Positions 7,720-16,918 of a DNA stretch of 64,000 bases are shown in pieces. Origin of the DNA: DASZIT01 sp963770635. Lineage in GTDB: Bacteria > Actinomycetota > Acidimicrobiia > Acidimicrobiales > RAAP-2. The position numbers were made by a program, and so were the translations under genes. A model generated the notes under the pieces. That model was given only the letters and a program-made list of their open reading frames with translations. It had not been told where the DNA came from and ran no database searches. The stretch spans positions 372,001-436,000 of the forward strand of contig CAVYQI010000006.1 of assembly GCA_963770635.1 (NCBI GenBank), given 5' to 3'. Every line of letters begins with the position of its first letter. Position 1 is the stretch's first letter.

Positions 7720-8895
7720 GTGAGTCCCCAGGTCTTCGAGTCAGCCAAGCTCGGTCCGGTCACGCTGCGCAACCGGATCATCAAAGCGGCCACCTTCGAA
7801 GGGGTGATGCCCAAGGGTCTGGTCACCGAGCCGCTGATCGACTTCCATCGGAAGGTCGCCTCCGGCGGGGTCGGGATGACCACCGTCGCCTATCTCGCCG
7901 TCTCCCCCGAAGGCCGCACCGATCGGCACTGCATCTCACTGCGTCCGGAGGCACTTCCCGGTCTCCGCCAACTCACCGAAGCCGTGCATGAAGAGGGAGC
8001 CGCCATCGCCGCCCAGGTCGGCCACGCCGGCCCGGTGGCCAACTCCCGATCCAACCACGCACCGTCACTGGCGCCGTCGAACGGCTTCAGCCCGATGGGC
8101 ACCCGATTGCGGGGCGTCACCGAGGCTGACATCGCCCGGATCACCGAGGACTACCGGAATGCCGCCCTGATGGTGCTCGACGCCGGCTTCGACAGTATCG
8201 AGATCCATCTGGGTCACAACTACCTGCTGAGTGCGTTCCTGAGTCCGAAGCTCAACCGGCGCACCGACCAGTGGGGAGGGAGCCTGGAGAACCGGGCCCG
8301 ATTCCCCCGCCGGGTGGCCGAAGTGGTTCGGGAAGCCGTCGGCGATCGCATCGCGGTCACCGCCAAACTCAACATGGCCGACGGGGTCCCGGGTGGGTTC
8401 TGGCTCGACGAAAGCGTCGAGGTCGGCCGCATGCTCCAGTCGGATGGCGTCCTCGACGCCCTCGAGCTCACCGGGGGTAGCTCTCTGGCCAACCCTATGT
8501 ACCTGTTCCGGGGCGAAGCGCCGCTCAAGGAGTTCGGCGCCACCTTGCCGCCCGCCATCCGGTTGGGCTTCCGGGTGCTGGGAAAACGGTTCATGCCGGC
8601 GTATCCGTTCGAAGAGGCGTTCTTTCTGCCCTACGCCCGGCAGTTCCGGGACGCCTTGGACATGCCGCTGATCCTCCTCGGCGGCATCAACCGGCTCGAC
8701 ACCATCCAACGAGCGGTGGACGACGGATTCGATTTCGTCGCCATGGCCCGAGCGCTGTTGCGCGAGCCCGACCTGGTCAACAAATTCCACAAGGGAACGG
8801 CCGACGAGTCGCTCTGCATCCACTGCAACAAGTGCATGCCCACCATCTACCGGGGCACCCGCTGCGTGCTGGTCGAACCGGTCGAAGCTGTCTGA
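7720..8895 (+). CDS. NADH:flavin oxidoreductase, old yellow enzyme family
   Basis: About 391-residue TIM-barrel flavoprotein. It has the N-terminal LGPVTLRNRIIKAATFEG, the substrate/FMN region IHLGHNYLLSAFLSPKLNRR, QWGGSLENRARF, and the phosphate site in the LLGGINRLDT and FVAMARALLREP strands. It ends with a cysteine cluster (CIHCNKC, nine residues, C) like that of dienoyl-CoA-reductase-type OYEs, but lacks their C-terminal FAD/NAD domain. I prefer the GTG at 7720 (MSPQVFE), seven bases after a TACGGT box; a GTG at 7711 is the alternative. It reduces activated C=C bonds; the substrate is unknown. Confidence 0.88.
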   Translation: MSPQVFESAKLGPVTLRNRIIKAATFEGVMPKGLVTEPLIDFHRKVASGGVGMTTVAYLAVSPEGRTDRHCISLRPEALPGLRQLTEAVHEEGAAIAAQVGHAGPVANSRSNHAPSLAPSNGFSPMGTRLRGVTEADIARITEDYRNAALMVLDAGFDSIEIHLGHNYLLSAFLSPKLNRRTDQWGGSLENRARFPRRVAEVVREAVGDRIAVTAKLNMADGVPGGFWLDESVEVGRMLQSDGVLDALELTGGSSLANPMYLFRGEAPLKEFGATLPPAIRLGFRVLGKRFMPAYPFEEAFFLPYARQFRDALDMPLILLGGINRLDTIQRAVDDGFDFVAMARALLREPDLVNKFHKGTADESLCIHCNKCMPTIYRGTRCVLVEPVEAV

Positions 8896-8912
8896 CCGGC
8901 AGGCCCCACCGC

Positions 8913-10553
8913 TCAGTTCGGCGGATCGAGCAGCACCCCGGGATTCAACACGCCGGCCGGATCCAGCGACGCCTTGGCCGCCCGGAAGGCCTCGGCGAAC
9001 GGATCCGGTCGCTGCCGGTCGTACCCGGGGCGGTGGTCGCGGCCCACGGAATGGTGGTGGGTGATAGTTCCGCCGGCGTCGAGAACGACCTCGGACACCG
9101 CGGCTTTGATCTCGTCCCACTGCGACACCTGCGAACCCCAACGACCAGGGGCGAAGATGCTGAAGTAGGGGGCGGGGCCGTCGGGATAGACGTGGGTGAA
9201 CCGGCAGGTGACCATGCCGCCCCCGCACACCCGCTGCACCACCTGATTGGCGGATTCGGTCACCGAGGCGTGGAAGTCGGTGAAGCGGTCCCAGGTGCAG
9301 GCGGTCTCGAAGGTCTCGACGATCACCCCCATCCTGACCAGGGCATCACGCGTATAGGGGGCCCGCAGAAATGTGTTGCGCCAGGCGCCAGACGCCCCTT
9401 CCCGGCTGGCCGGCCCGGCCGACTCGCCATCGGGGGCGGTGGCACCGTCGTCGGAGTAGCGGGCGCCTTCCGGCAGGGTGCCGCCGTGATCCCGGCACAG
9501 CTCGAGGGCCCGGTCGAGCCACGCCTCGACCGGATGATCGGCGGACTCGAAGCCGAGCACCAGCAGGCCACCGCTCACCTGGGTGCCGGCCGACAGGAGC
9601 GCCTCGCCGGAATCCAGCAGGCGACAGTTGGTCGGGAACAGGGCCGCCTGGGCGATGGCGCGGGTGGCCTCCACGCCCCCGGCGTGGGTGGAGAAATGCA
9701 CCGAGGCGGCACCGCGCCAGCGGGGCCGATCCTGGAGTCGCATCCACGCCTCGGTGATGATCCCCAGGGTCCCCTCGGAGCCGAGCAGCATCCGGTCGGG
9801 CGAGGGGCCGGCGCCCGACCCCGGCAGCCGTCGGGATTCGAACAGGCCGGCCGGGGTGATCGCCCGGATCGACTCCACCAGATCATCGATGTGGGTATAG
9901 ACGGTGGCGAAGTGGCCGCCGGACCGGGTGGCCAACCAACCTCCCAAGGTCGAGAACTCGAAGGACTGAGGGAAGTGCCGCAAGGTGAGACCGTGGGGTC
10001 GGAGTTGATCTTCCAACACCGGCCCGAGCGCGCCGCCCTGGATGCGCGCCGCCCGGCTGGTGCGATCGACTTCGAGGACCCGGTCGAGCCCGGTCAGATC
10101 GATCGACACCACGCCCGGGTAACCGTCACCGACCCGGGCCTCGACGCCTCCCGACACCGACGAGCCCCCGCCGTAGGCGATGGCGGCGAGCCCCTCGGTG
10201 CAGCACCAGTCGAGCACCGATTCCACCTCGCCCTCGGTGGTGGGACGGGCCACCACGTCGGGTGGGTTGTCGAGCCGGCCGAGCAGGTTGCGGGCGACGT
10301 CGCGGAAGGCCTTGCCGTGGGTGTGGGCGGCGCGGTCTTCCGTATCGGCACGGCAGATCTTTTCCAGTGGCGAGGGCGGGGTCACCCGCGATCTGCGCAG
10401 CGGGATGCGATCAAGCTCCGGTGGCGGGCGGACCTCGACCCCGTCGGACCCGAACCAGGAACTCACCAGTCCGGCGAGGCCCTCGATCTGGTGGGCGGTG
10501 AGGGCCTGGTCCTCCCAGCCCCACCCCCACCACGATCTGGCCCGGTCGGTCAT
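8913..10553 (-). CDS. FAD-linked oxidase, alkyl-DHAP synthase-like
   Basis: 546-residue VAO/PCMH-type flavoenzyme. The N-terminal SWWGWGWED and the C-terminal THHHSVGRDHRPGY resemble alkylglycerone-phosphate synthase (AGPS), which swaps an acyl for an alkyl chain in ether-lipid synthesis. The FAD domain shows PTTEGEVESVLDWC, AYGGGSSVSGG and LLGSEGTLGIITEA. The tail ends DPAGVLNPG. A related D-lactate or glycolate oxidase role is possible, but the HHH...GRDH motif favours the AGPS group. It is followed by an SDR gene in the same orientation 40 bp upstream, which could supply lipid redox chemistry. Confidence 0.83.
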   Translation of the reverse strand: MTDRARSWWGWGWEDQALTAHQIEGLAGLVSSWFGSDGVEVRPPPELDRIPLRRSRVTPPSPLEKICRADTEDRAAHTHGKAFRDVARNLLGRLDNPPDVVARPTTEGEVESVLDWCCTEGLAAIAYGGGSSVSGGVEARVGDGYPGVVSIDLTGLDRVLEVDRTSRAARIQGGALGPVLEDQLRPHGLTLRHFPQSFEFSTLGGWLATRSGGHFATVYTHIDDLVESIRAITPAGLFESRRLPGSGAGPSPDRMLLGSEGTLGIITEAWMRLQDRPRWRGAASVHFSTHAGGVEATRAIAQAALFPTNCRLLDSGEALLSAGTQVSGGLLVLGFESADHPVEAWLDRALELCRDHGGTLPEGARYSDDGATAPDGESAGPASREGASGAWRNTFLRAPYTRDALVRMGVIVETFETACTWDRFTDFHASVTESANQVVQRVCGGGMVTCRFTHVYPDGPAPYFSIFAPGRWGSQVSQWDEIKAAVSEVVLDAGGTITHHHSVGRDHRPGYDRQRPDPFAEAFRAAKASLDPAGVLNPGVLLDPPN

Positions 10554-10593
10554 CGGTGTCCGATTCGATGCGACCGGTCCGGGCTCCGGGGCT

Positions 10594-11409
10594 TCAGTGT
10601 TTCAGGGCCGGGTGCTGCCGGGCCAACAGGGGGGTGATCAACCGACGGGGCATCAACCACCCACCGGCCGCGCCCAGGCGGTTGAAGATCCCGGGGATTA
10701 CCACGGCACGATCGGCATCCAGGCCGGCGACCGCGGCGGCAGCCACCTCTTCCGGCGGCACCCACATGAACTTGGGCAGCGATCCGGCCGCCTCTTCATC
10801 GGTGAGGCCGGCGGCTTCGCCGAACCCGGTTTCGACCGGGCCGGGACACAATGTCGTCACCGTAACCCCGGTCCCCCGGAGCTCGGCCCGGATGGCGTGG
10901 CCGTAGGACAGGACGAAGGCCTTGCTGGCGCCGTATCCGGCCTGACCGGGCAGCGGCTGAAAGGCCGCCGTCGACGCCACATTGAGGACAGCCCCGCTCC
11001 GGCGTTCGACCATCCCGGGGAGAAAGGCGGTACAGAGGTGGACCACCGCCTCGACATCGGTCCGGATCATGGCCAGCTCGGCGGCCACCTCTCCCCGGTA
11101 GACGGCTCCCATGGTGGAAAGCCCGGCGTTGTTGACCAGCACGTTCACCGCCAGCTCCCGGGACTCCAGCTCGGAGACGATGTTGGAGCGGGACGACTCG
11201 TCGGTCAGGTCGGCGACAACCACTTCGGCCCGCACCCCGTGCCTCGACGCCAACTCTTTGGCCAACGCCCGGAGCTTGGGCTCCCGGCGGGCCACCAGCG
11301 TCACCCCGAGGCCCTTGGCCGCCAGCAGCTTGGCGATCTCGGCGCCAATTCCCGAGGAGGCTCCGGTGACGAGGCAGGTGCGGTCTGGGCTCGGGGCGGG
11401 AAGAGTCAT
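10594..11409 (-). CDS. Short-chain dehydrogenase/reductase
   Basis: 271-residue classical SDR. The cofactor motif TGASSGIG is near residue 17, NNAG near 93, catalytic Ser around 144 (LNVASTAAF) and YGASK near 158. An Arg after the second strand (VARRE) suggests NADP(H). It lies in the same orientation as, and 40 bp upstream of, the AGPS-like gene, and may act on lipid-derived carbonyls; this is inference. The ATG at 11409 has TACGAT six bases upstream and no Shine-Dalgarno. Confidence 0.88.
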   Translation of the reverse strand: MTLPAPSPDRTCLVTGASSGIGAEIAKLLAAKGLGVTLVARREPKLRALAKELASRHGVRAEVVVADLTDESSRSNIVSELESRELAVNVLVNNAGLSTMGAVYRGEVAAELAMIRTDVEAVVHLCTAFLPGMVERRSGAVLNVASTAAFQPLPGQAGYGASKAFVLSYGHAIRAELRGTGVTVTTLCPGPVETGFGEAAGLTDEEAAGSLPKFMWVPPEEVAAAAVAGLDADRAVVIPGIFNRLGAAGGWLMPRRLITPLLARQHPALKH

Positions 11410-11466
11410 GACCGCATCGTAGGGTGGCCTGCCCGGGTGCCGCCACGGGCTGAACCCGACCGGCGA

Positions 11467-12732
11467 CTACGGCGGGACGACCCCTTCGGCCCGCCCTCTG
11501 CCCGGCGAGGCGTAGACCGCACGAGCCCGGAAGCGGAGCGGGCGCTCACCGAGTTCCTCCAGGTAGTGGGCGGTCCAGCCGGCGACCCGGGCCACCGTGA
11601 AGATGGTGCGCCCGGCATCGCGGGGCATCCCCGCCGACCAGGAGATGGCGGCCAGGGCCAGGTCGACATTGGCAGCCGGCAGTCCGTTGGTCCCGGCCAG
11701 ATCGATGATGGCCTCGACCAGTTCGATCTGTCCGGGGGTGGCCGCCTGATTGAACAAGGTGAGCAGCGTCTCGAACCGCGGGTCTCCGTTCTTGTAGACC
11801 GGGTGTCCGAAGCCCGGCAGCACCCGTTGCCATCGCAGGGTGTCGTCCAGGGCCCGTTCGACCCCATGCCGTTCGGCATCGACCAGCAGCCCGTAGGCCA
11901 ACTGGCTGGCTCCGCCGTGGAGCGGTCCGGCGATGGTTCCCAGCCCGGCCATGAGGGCATCGCACAGATCGGCGTGGGTGGAAGCAGCCAACCGGACCGC
12001 CAGGGTGGAGGTGGCCAGCTCGTGGTCGGCCATCAACACCAGCGCGGCGTTGACGCTCCTCACCAGACCCGGGGTGGGGACCGAGCTCAGTTTGCCGGCC
12101 AGCCGCTCAGCGATCGATCCGGCGCGATCGACGCCGTCGGGCAACTCGAGGGGAACAGGCGGCCCGGGTGACCCGGGGAGCAACTCCACCATCGATGCCG
12201 CCACCCGGCGGGCGGTCCGGACGATGCTGGCGGGTCGCAGGTCGGCCCGCAACGGGTTGTGGGCGCCGGCCATCACCACCGCCCAGCGCATCATGTCCAT
12301 CGATCCCATCTCCGGATGGTCGCCCAACTCCAGCGATTCCCACGGCCGGCCGGCCGACCTCGCCGCGGGCCGGGGCAGACCGTTCCCGGGCCGCGACGAA
12401 CCGTCGTCGGGGTCGACGTTCCACAACCACTCGGCCACTTCCTCGAACGAGGCCGACGAGGCCAGGTCGACGGCGGCCACTCCCCGGTAGGCGGGTCCGT
12501 CGTCGCGGAGTTGGGTGATGGAGGTGGTCACCGTGGCCAACCGGGTCTCGACCGTCTTCCCGGTTCGGGCCCGAACCGCCAGCCGTTCGATGTCGTCCAC
12601 ATCGAAGAGGCTCCGCCGGCGGTTCGGCGAAGGATGGGAGGGGAGCAGGCCCCGGCTCACGTAGGCGTAGAGGGTGGCGGTCTTGACGCCGAGCCGCCGG
12701 GCGGCTTCCTCGCTCTCGAGCATCCGGTCCAC
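11467..12732 (-). CDS. Helix-turn-helix/citrate synthase fusion protein
   Basis: 421 residues. The N-terminus is a MerR/excisionase-like helix-turn-helix (EEAARRLGVKTATLYAYVSRG, then NRRRSLFDVDDIERL, residues 6-50). The remainder is a small-type citrate synthase with GPLHGGASQ, GFGHPVYKNGDPR and NVDLALAA, the last holding the catalytic Asp. The canonical GFGHRVYK Arg is Pro here. The GTG at 12732 is six bases downstream of TAGAGT, with TTGATC 17 bp further up, so the mRNA is probably leaderless. It is divergent from the CBS-citrate synthase gene. It may condense acyl-CoA with oxaloacetate and/or sense it as a regulator; the DNA target is not known. Confidence 0.85.
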   Translation of the reverse strand: MDRMLESEEAARRLGVKTATLYAYVSRGLLPSHPSPNRRRSLFDVDDIERLAVRARTGKTVETRLATVTTSITQLRDDGPAYRGVAAVDLASSASFEEVAEWLWNVDPDDGSSRPGNGLPRPAARSAGRPWESLELGDHPEMGSMDMMRWAVVMAGAHNPLRADLRPASIVRTARRVAASMVELLPGSPGPPVPLELPDGVDRAGSIAERLAGKLSSVPTPGLVRSVNAALVLMADHELATSTLAVRLAASTHADLCDALMAGLGTIAGPLHGGASQLAYGLLVDAERHGVERALDDTLRWQRVLPGFGHPVYKNGDPRFETLLTLFNQAATPGQIELVEAIIDLAGTNGLPAANVDLALAAISWSAGMPRDAGRTIFTVARVAGWTAHYLEELGERPLRFRARAVYASPGRGRAEGVVPP

Positions 12733-12738
12733 CAGGGA

Positions 12739-12767
12739 ACTCTACCTAATGACATTGACTTGATCAA
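12739..12767 (-). promoter_or_regulatory. Leaderless promoter of the HTH-citrate synthase gene
   Basis: On the minus strand, -35 TTGATC (12762-12767) and -10 TAGAGT (12739-12744) are separated by 17 bp, and the -10 ends six bases before the GTG start. The -35 is embedded in the palindrome TTGATCAA (12760-12767), a possible operator for the HTH domain of the gene itself. Confidence 0.55.
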
Positions 12768-12868
12768 CATTTACAGACCATCGAAACCAGTCCACACTGG
12801 ACGGGAACAGACAGAGGCAACCAATCCCGGCACCGACTTCCGGTGCCCCCACACCAACAGGAGCACCG

Positions 12869-14386
12869 ATGGCCACTTCCGTACGAGACCTGATGACATC
12901 CCCGCCGGTCACCTGCGACCCCGACACCTCGCTGGCCGATGCGGCCGGCACCATGCACAGCCACGACATCGGCTCGGTCATCGTCACCGACGGCACCAAG
13001 GTGGCGGGCATCGTCACCGAGCGCGACCTGTTGCGAGCCGCGGCCGGTCATGCGGATCCGTTGTTGGAACCGGTGCACCTGTGGATGACCGCCAACCCCG
13101 ACGTCCTGGCGCCGGACGAGGAGGCGGGGGCGGCATGGACCAGCCTGACCCACCATCACTACCGCCACCTGCCGGTGGTCGAAGGCGGGAGGCTGCTCGG
13201 GGTGGTCTCCATCCGGGATCTGCTGGAGGTGGCGCAGATCCGGCCGGCCAACGAGTCGGGAACCGACGTGCCCAAGGGGCTCGAAGGGGTGGTGGTGGCC
13301 GAGACCTCGGTGGGCGACGTGCGCGGCCTCGAAGGCTTCTACCACTACCGGCAGTACTCGGCGGTGGAGCTGGCCGACCGTCGCTCGCTCGAGGACGTCT
13401 GGCAGCTGCTGTTCGATGGCGTGCTCCCGGATCGGGAGGGCGCCGATGCCTTCGCTTCCGAGGTGGCCGGGTTGCGCCCTCTGCCCGACGGGTTGGCGTC
13501 ACTGTTGCCGGCGCTGGCAACCAGTGGCGCCCCGCTGGACGTGTTGCGTACCGGCGTGTCCGTCCTGGGGGCCGAGCTGGGCTGGCGGCCGACCCACGAC
13601 ATCGACGGGACCGAGCTCCGGCGCCAGGCCCTCCACCTCTGCTCGGTGGTTCCCACCCTGCTGACCGCCACCCATCGGCTCCGAAACGGCCTCCAGCCGG
13701 TGGCACCCCGCGACGACCTGTCCTATGCCGCCAACTACCTCTGGATGCTGCTGGGCGAGGAGGCGCCCGAACAGCACGTTCGGGCCATCGAGCAGTACCT
13801 GATCCTCACCATCGACCACGGATTCAACGCCTCGACCTTCACGGCCCGGGTCATCACCTCCACCGGTGCCGACCTGGCCGCCGCGGTCACCGGAGCCGTC
13901 GGGGCGCTGTCGGGCCCGCTCCACGGGGGGGCTCCCAGCCGGGCCCTCGACATGCTCGACGACATCGCCACCCCCGACCGGGCCGAGGCGTGGGTGCGGG
14001 AAGCCATCGAGCGCGGTGACCGGATCATGGGCTTCGGGCACCGGGTCTACAAGACCGACGACCCCCGCTCGGTGTTTCTGCGGGGCGTGGCCGAGAGGTT
14101 GGGGGGCCCATTGGTCGAATTCGCCGAACAGGTGGAGCGGACGACCGTCGATGTCCTCACCGAGTTGAAGCCGGGGCGACAGCTCTATACCAACGTGGAG
14201 TTCTTCGCCGGGGTGGTCATGCACACCTGCGGCATCCCCCGCGACATGTTCACCCCCACCTTCGCCTCCAGCCGGACCATCGGGTGGGCCACCCAGGTGA
14301 TGGAACAGGCCCAGGACAACCGGCTGATCCGGCCGGCGGCCCGCTATGTCGGACCTCCGCCACCCCAGCCGGTTCCCGCCCGCTGA
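12869..14386 (+). CDS. Tandem CBS-domain/citrate synthase fusion protein
   Basis: 505 residues. Two CBS motifs come first (about 3-60, VRDLMTSPPVTC...IVTERDLL; about 75-125, WMTANPDVLAPD...VVSIRDLL), then a complete citrate synthase-type domain from about residue 140. It shows DHGFNAS (His317), GPLHGG (His352) and GFGHRVYK (His391-Arg392). The residue aligned to the usual catalytic Asp of NVD is Glu444 (NVEFFAG). CBS pairs normally bind adenylates, so energy-charge control of acyl-CoA/oxaloacetate condensation is likely by inference. The start ATG 12869 has AGGAG five bases upstream. It could be a citrate or a 2-methylcitrate synthase. Confidence 0.87.
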   Translation: MATSVRDLMTSPPVTCDPDTSLADAAGTMHSHDIGSVIVTDGTKVAGIVTERDLLRAAAGHADPLLEPVHLWMTANPDVLAPDEEAGAAWTSLTHHHYRHLPVVEGGRLLGVVSIRDLLEVAQIRPANESGTDVPKGLEGVVVAETSVGDVRGLEGFYHYRQYSAVELADRRSLEDVWQLLFDGVLPDREGADAFASEVAGLRPLPDGLASLLPALATSGAPLDVLRTGVSVLGAELGWRPTHDIDGTELRRQALHLCSVVPTLLTATHRLRNGLQPVAPRDDLSYAANYLWMLLGEEAPEQHVRAIEQYLILTIDHGFNASTFTARVITSTGADLAAAVTGAVGALSGPLHGGAPSRALDMLDDIATPDRAEAWVREAIERGDRIMGFGHRVYKTDDPRSVFLRGVAERLGGPLVEFAEQVERTTVDVLTELKPGRQLYTNVEFFAGVVMHTCGIPRDMFTPTFASSRTIGWATQVMEQAQDNRLIRPAARYVGPPPPQPVPAR

Positions 14387-14390
14387 TCGC

Positions 14391-14909
14391 TCAGGGCCGG
14401 CCGGGTGCCATCTTGAGGACCGGGCGCTCCTCCACCCATTGGAGATGGAGCGACCGGCGGGCGAACTTCCAATGGCCGTCCACCCGTCGGTAGTCGTCGC
14501 TGTAGCGGATGTACCAGATGAGGTCCGAGCCGTCCGAGGATTCCGCCGACGCCGCGGCGCTGGCGGCGTCGGGGTCGGCGGCGGTCAAATGATGGGCGAC
14601 GCACTTCACGTTGCCGTTGGCGGTGTCACCATCGATGGCGAACTCGTGATTCGACACCAGATGGAAGGTGCACCGGTAGTGCGCGAGCCGGTCCGGGATC
14701 TCGCACAACTGCTCATATCCCGACCGGGTGATCACCGGCCGGAAATCGGCGGGATAGTCCGGCACCACCAACTCGCCGCCCTCGACGAACAGAGCGGCAA
14801 AGCGGTCCCCGTCCCGGAAGTCCACTGCCGCGGCATAGGAGGTCGACAAGCCGCGGAGTTCCAGTTCGTCACGCAGGTGCTCATCGGTGGGCGGATGCCG
14901 CCCGATCAT
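14391..14909 (-). CDS. SnoaL-like (NTF2-fold) protein
   Basis: 172-residue cone-shaped NTF2-like domain: LRDELELRGLSTSYAAAVDFRDGDRFAALF at the N-terminus, then a beta-rich body (YRCTFHLVSNHEFAIDGDTA, WYIRYSDDYRRVDGHWKFARRSL). The family contains small hydrolases, isomerases and binding proteins often annotated nuclear transport factor 2-like. Catalytic residues and substrate are not deducible. It ends 4 bp after the convergent CBS-citrate synthase. Confidence 0.75.
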   Translation of the reverse strand: MIGRHPPTDEHLRDELELRGLSTSYAAAVDFRDGDRFAALFVEGGELVVPDYPADFRPVITRSGYEQLCEIPDRLAHYRCTFHLVSNHEFAIDGDTANGNVKCVAHHLTAADPDAASAAASAESSDGSDLIWYIRYSDDYRRVDGHWKFARRSLHLQWVEERPVLKMAPGRP

Positions 14910-15084
14910 CCGAACCCACCCGTCGTCGGCGAGGTCGAGCCAGAGTCGGCGGTGACCCGGCCACGAACAGGGGAAATGAGCCTGAACCGCACTGGGTGTT
15001 CATCCTTTCGCACACCGTCCGAAGCCGGTTGGTCCCCGAGGTTACTGAGCAAATTGGGGGCCGGAGGGCAAGTACAGTAGGGCG

Positions 15085-16908
15085 GTGGATCCCGAGGCTG
15101 CCCCTGAGCGTGGTAGTGCGCCGCCCGGTGCCGGGACCCGGGGCCGGAGCCGACCGGCACCGACTCCGGGGAGCCCTTTCTACGACGCCATCATGGCGTC
15201 GAGGCTCCGGATGCACCGTCGGCGGTTCATCGCCTTGGCCGCCACCGGTGGCGTGGTGGCGGCGGGAGCGGTGGCGGTGGCCGTCGCCGAGACCGCCGGC
15301 GGCTCCGGCCGACCGACCGCCACCCGGACGACGACCGCGGCCAAGGCCAAGAAGCCGGTCGTCCCCACCGCCACGGTCACCAACACCAAGCTTGCCGACG
15401 GCGTCACCATCCCGGTGAACTCGGCCATCGTCGCCGAGAATGCCAAGACCGGTCATGCCTGGTGGGTCACCACCCCCCAACAGGCCGGCGACATCGAGGG
15501 CTACTCCAATCAATGCAGCGCGGCCATCGGTGACACCGTCACCCTGTTCGTGAGCACCAAGGCAGCCCACTTTCACGTCGAGGCCTACCGGATGGGCTAC
15601 TACCAGGGCATCGGTGCCCGGCTGGTGTGGCAATCGGACGAGGCTCCCGGAGTCCGACAGGCCCAACCCACCGTGGTCGCCCCCACCAACACCATCCAGT
15701 GCAATTGGAATCCGTCCATCGGCGTTCCGGTGACGTCGACCTGGCCACCGGGTGCCTACCTGTTGAAGCTGGTCGGGCCGAACAACGAGCAGCAGTACGT
15801 GCCGCTCTGGGTGAGGGATGACAGCTCGAAGGCGGCCATCGTGATCCAGTCGAGCGTGACGACCTGGCAGGCCTACAACCGCTGGGGCGGCTACAGCCTC
15901 TACTACGGCAACCAGGGCGGGGCGCTTTCGTTCACCCACAATCCCGCCGGGGGTGACTACGCCCACCGCGCCCGCATCGTCACCTTCGATCGACCCTACG
16001 ATCACGACTGGGCATCGGGGGCGGCCGACTTCGTGGGAAACGAGTTCCCGGTCATCTACCAGGCGGAGCAGATGGGGCTCGACGTCACCTACTGGACCGA
16101 TATCGACTTCCACACCCAGCCCCAACTCTTGAGCAACCACAAGGCCCTGATCAGCCTGGGCCACGACGAGTACTGGTCCCTGGAGATGCGAACGGCAGGA
16201 GTCCAGGCGGTGGCCGCCGGGGTGAACATGGCGTTTCTCGGCGCCAACGCCTGCTACCGGCAGATCCGGTTGCAGCCGTCCAGCCTCGGGACCAACCGCC
16301 AGCAGATCTGCTACAAGGACGCCACCGAGGATCCGCTCACCGGGGTGGACGACACCCGGGTCACCGTCAATTGGCCCCAGGCCCCGGTCTCCCAGCCGGA
16401 GAGTGAGCTGATCGGCAGCACCTACCAGGATGTCGCCGCCGACGCCCCGATGGTGATCAGCGATCCGAATGCCTGGGTGTTCGCCGGCACCGGGTTCACC
16501 CAGGACCAGAGCCTGCCCAAGGTGGTCCAGGGGGAATTCGACCGTTACGTGCCGGGGGCTGCGAGCCCCGCCAACCTCGACGTGCTGGCCCATTCGATCG
16601 TGCGCAACCGGGGCGACAACTACTCGGACGTCACCTGGTACACGGTGCCCAACGGCGGTGGCGTCTTCTCCTCCGGCAACGCCACCTGGATCGGTTCGCT
16701 GGTCAACAGCACCCTGATCCCACCCAATGTGGTGCCGGATGCGATCCCCGGGGTGACCGCACCCCTGCTGCGGGTGATGGAGAACCTGTACTCGGTCATC
16801 GGGATGGGACCGGCCAGCGCCACCCAACCCTCCCAGGGCAACTGGCAGGCCGTCTACGGCTCCGGGTCATCCTCCATCAAGGTCCCGGTGCCCACCAACA
16901 CCGCCTGA
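15085..16908 (+). CDS. Secreted N,N-dimethylformamidase beta-subunit-like protein, Tat signal
   Basis: 607 residues. After a 45-residue Pro/Arg-rich leader comes a twin-arginine-like signal, HRRRFIALAATGG, followed by a hydrophobic Ala/Val stretch. The mature part resembles the large-subunit domain of N,N-dimethylformamidase: EGYSNQCSAAIGDTVTLFVST, EAYRMGYYQG, RIVTFDRPYDHDW and LISLGHDEYWSLEMR. Homologues are common exported proteins of unknown activity in actinobacteria, so amidase activity is not assured. GTG at 15085 lies six bases after TACAGT (leaderless pattern). It ends 10 bp from a convergent acyltransferase gene. Confidence 0.78.
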   Translation: MDPEAAPERGSAPPGAGTRGRSRPAPTPGSPFYDAIMASRLRMHRRRFIALAATGGVVAAGAVAVAVAETAGGSGRPTATRTTTAAKAKKPVVPTATVTNTKLADGVTIPVNSAIVAENAKTGHAWWVTTPQQAGDIEGYSNQCSAAIGDTVTLFVSTKAAHFHVEAYRMGYYQGIGARLVWQSDEAPGVRQAQPTVVAPTNTIQCNWNPSIGVPVTSTWPPGAYLLKLVGPNNEQQYVPLWVRDDSSKAAIVIQSSVTTWQAYNRWGGYSLYYGNQGGALSFTHNPAGGDYAHRARIVTFDRPYDHDWASGAADFVGNEFPVIYQAEQMGLDVTYWTDIDFHTQPQLLSNHKALISLGHDEYWSLEMRTAGVQAVAAGVNMAFLGANACYRQIRLQPSSLGTNRQQICYKDATEDPLTGVDDTRVTVNWPQAPVSQPESELIGSTYQDVAADAPMVISDPNAWVFAGTGFTQDQSLPKVVQGEFDRYVPGAASPANLDVLAHSIVRNRGDNYSDVTWYTVPNGGGVFSSGNATWIGSLVNSTLIPPNVVPDAIPGVTAPLLRVMENLYSVIGMGPASATQPSQGNWQAVYGSGSSSIKVPVPTNTA

Positions 16909-16918
16909 TCCTCTCGAC

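Noticed and set aside
8832..12171. Long plus-strand frames opposite the AGPS-like, SDR and citrate synthase genes
   Set aside because: The minus-strand proteins are clearly conserved families; the opposite frames show no domain and biased composition.
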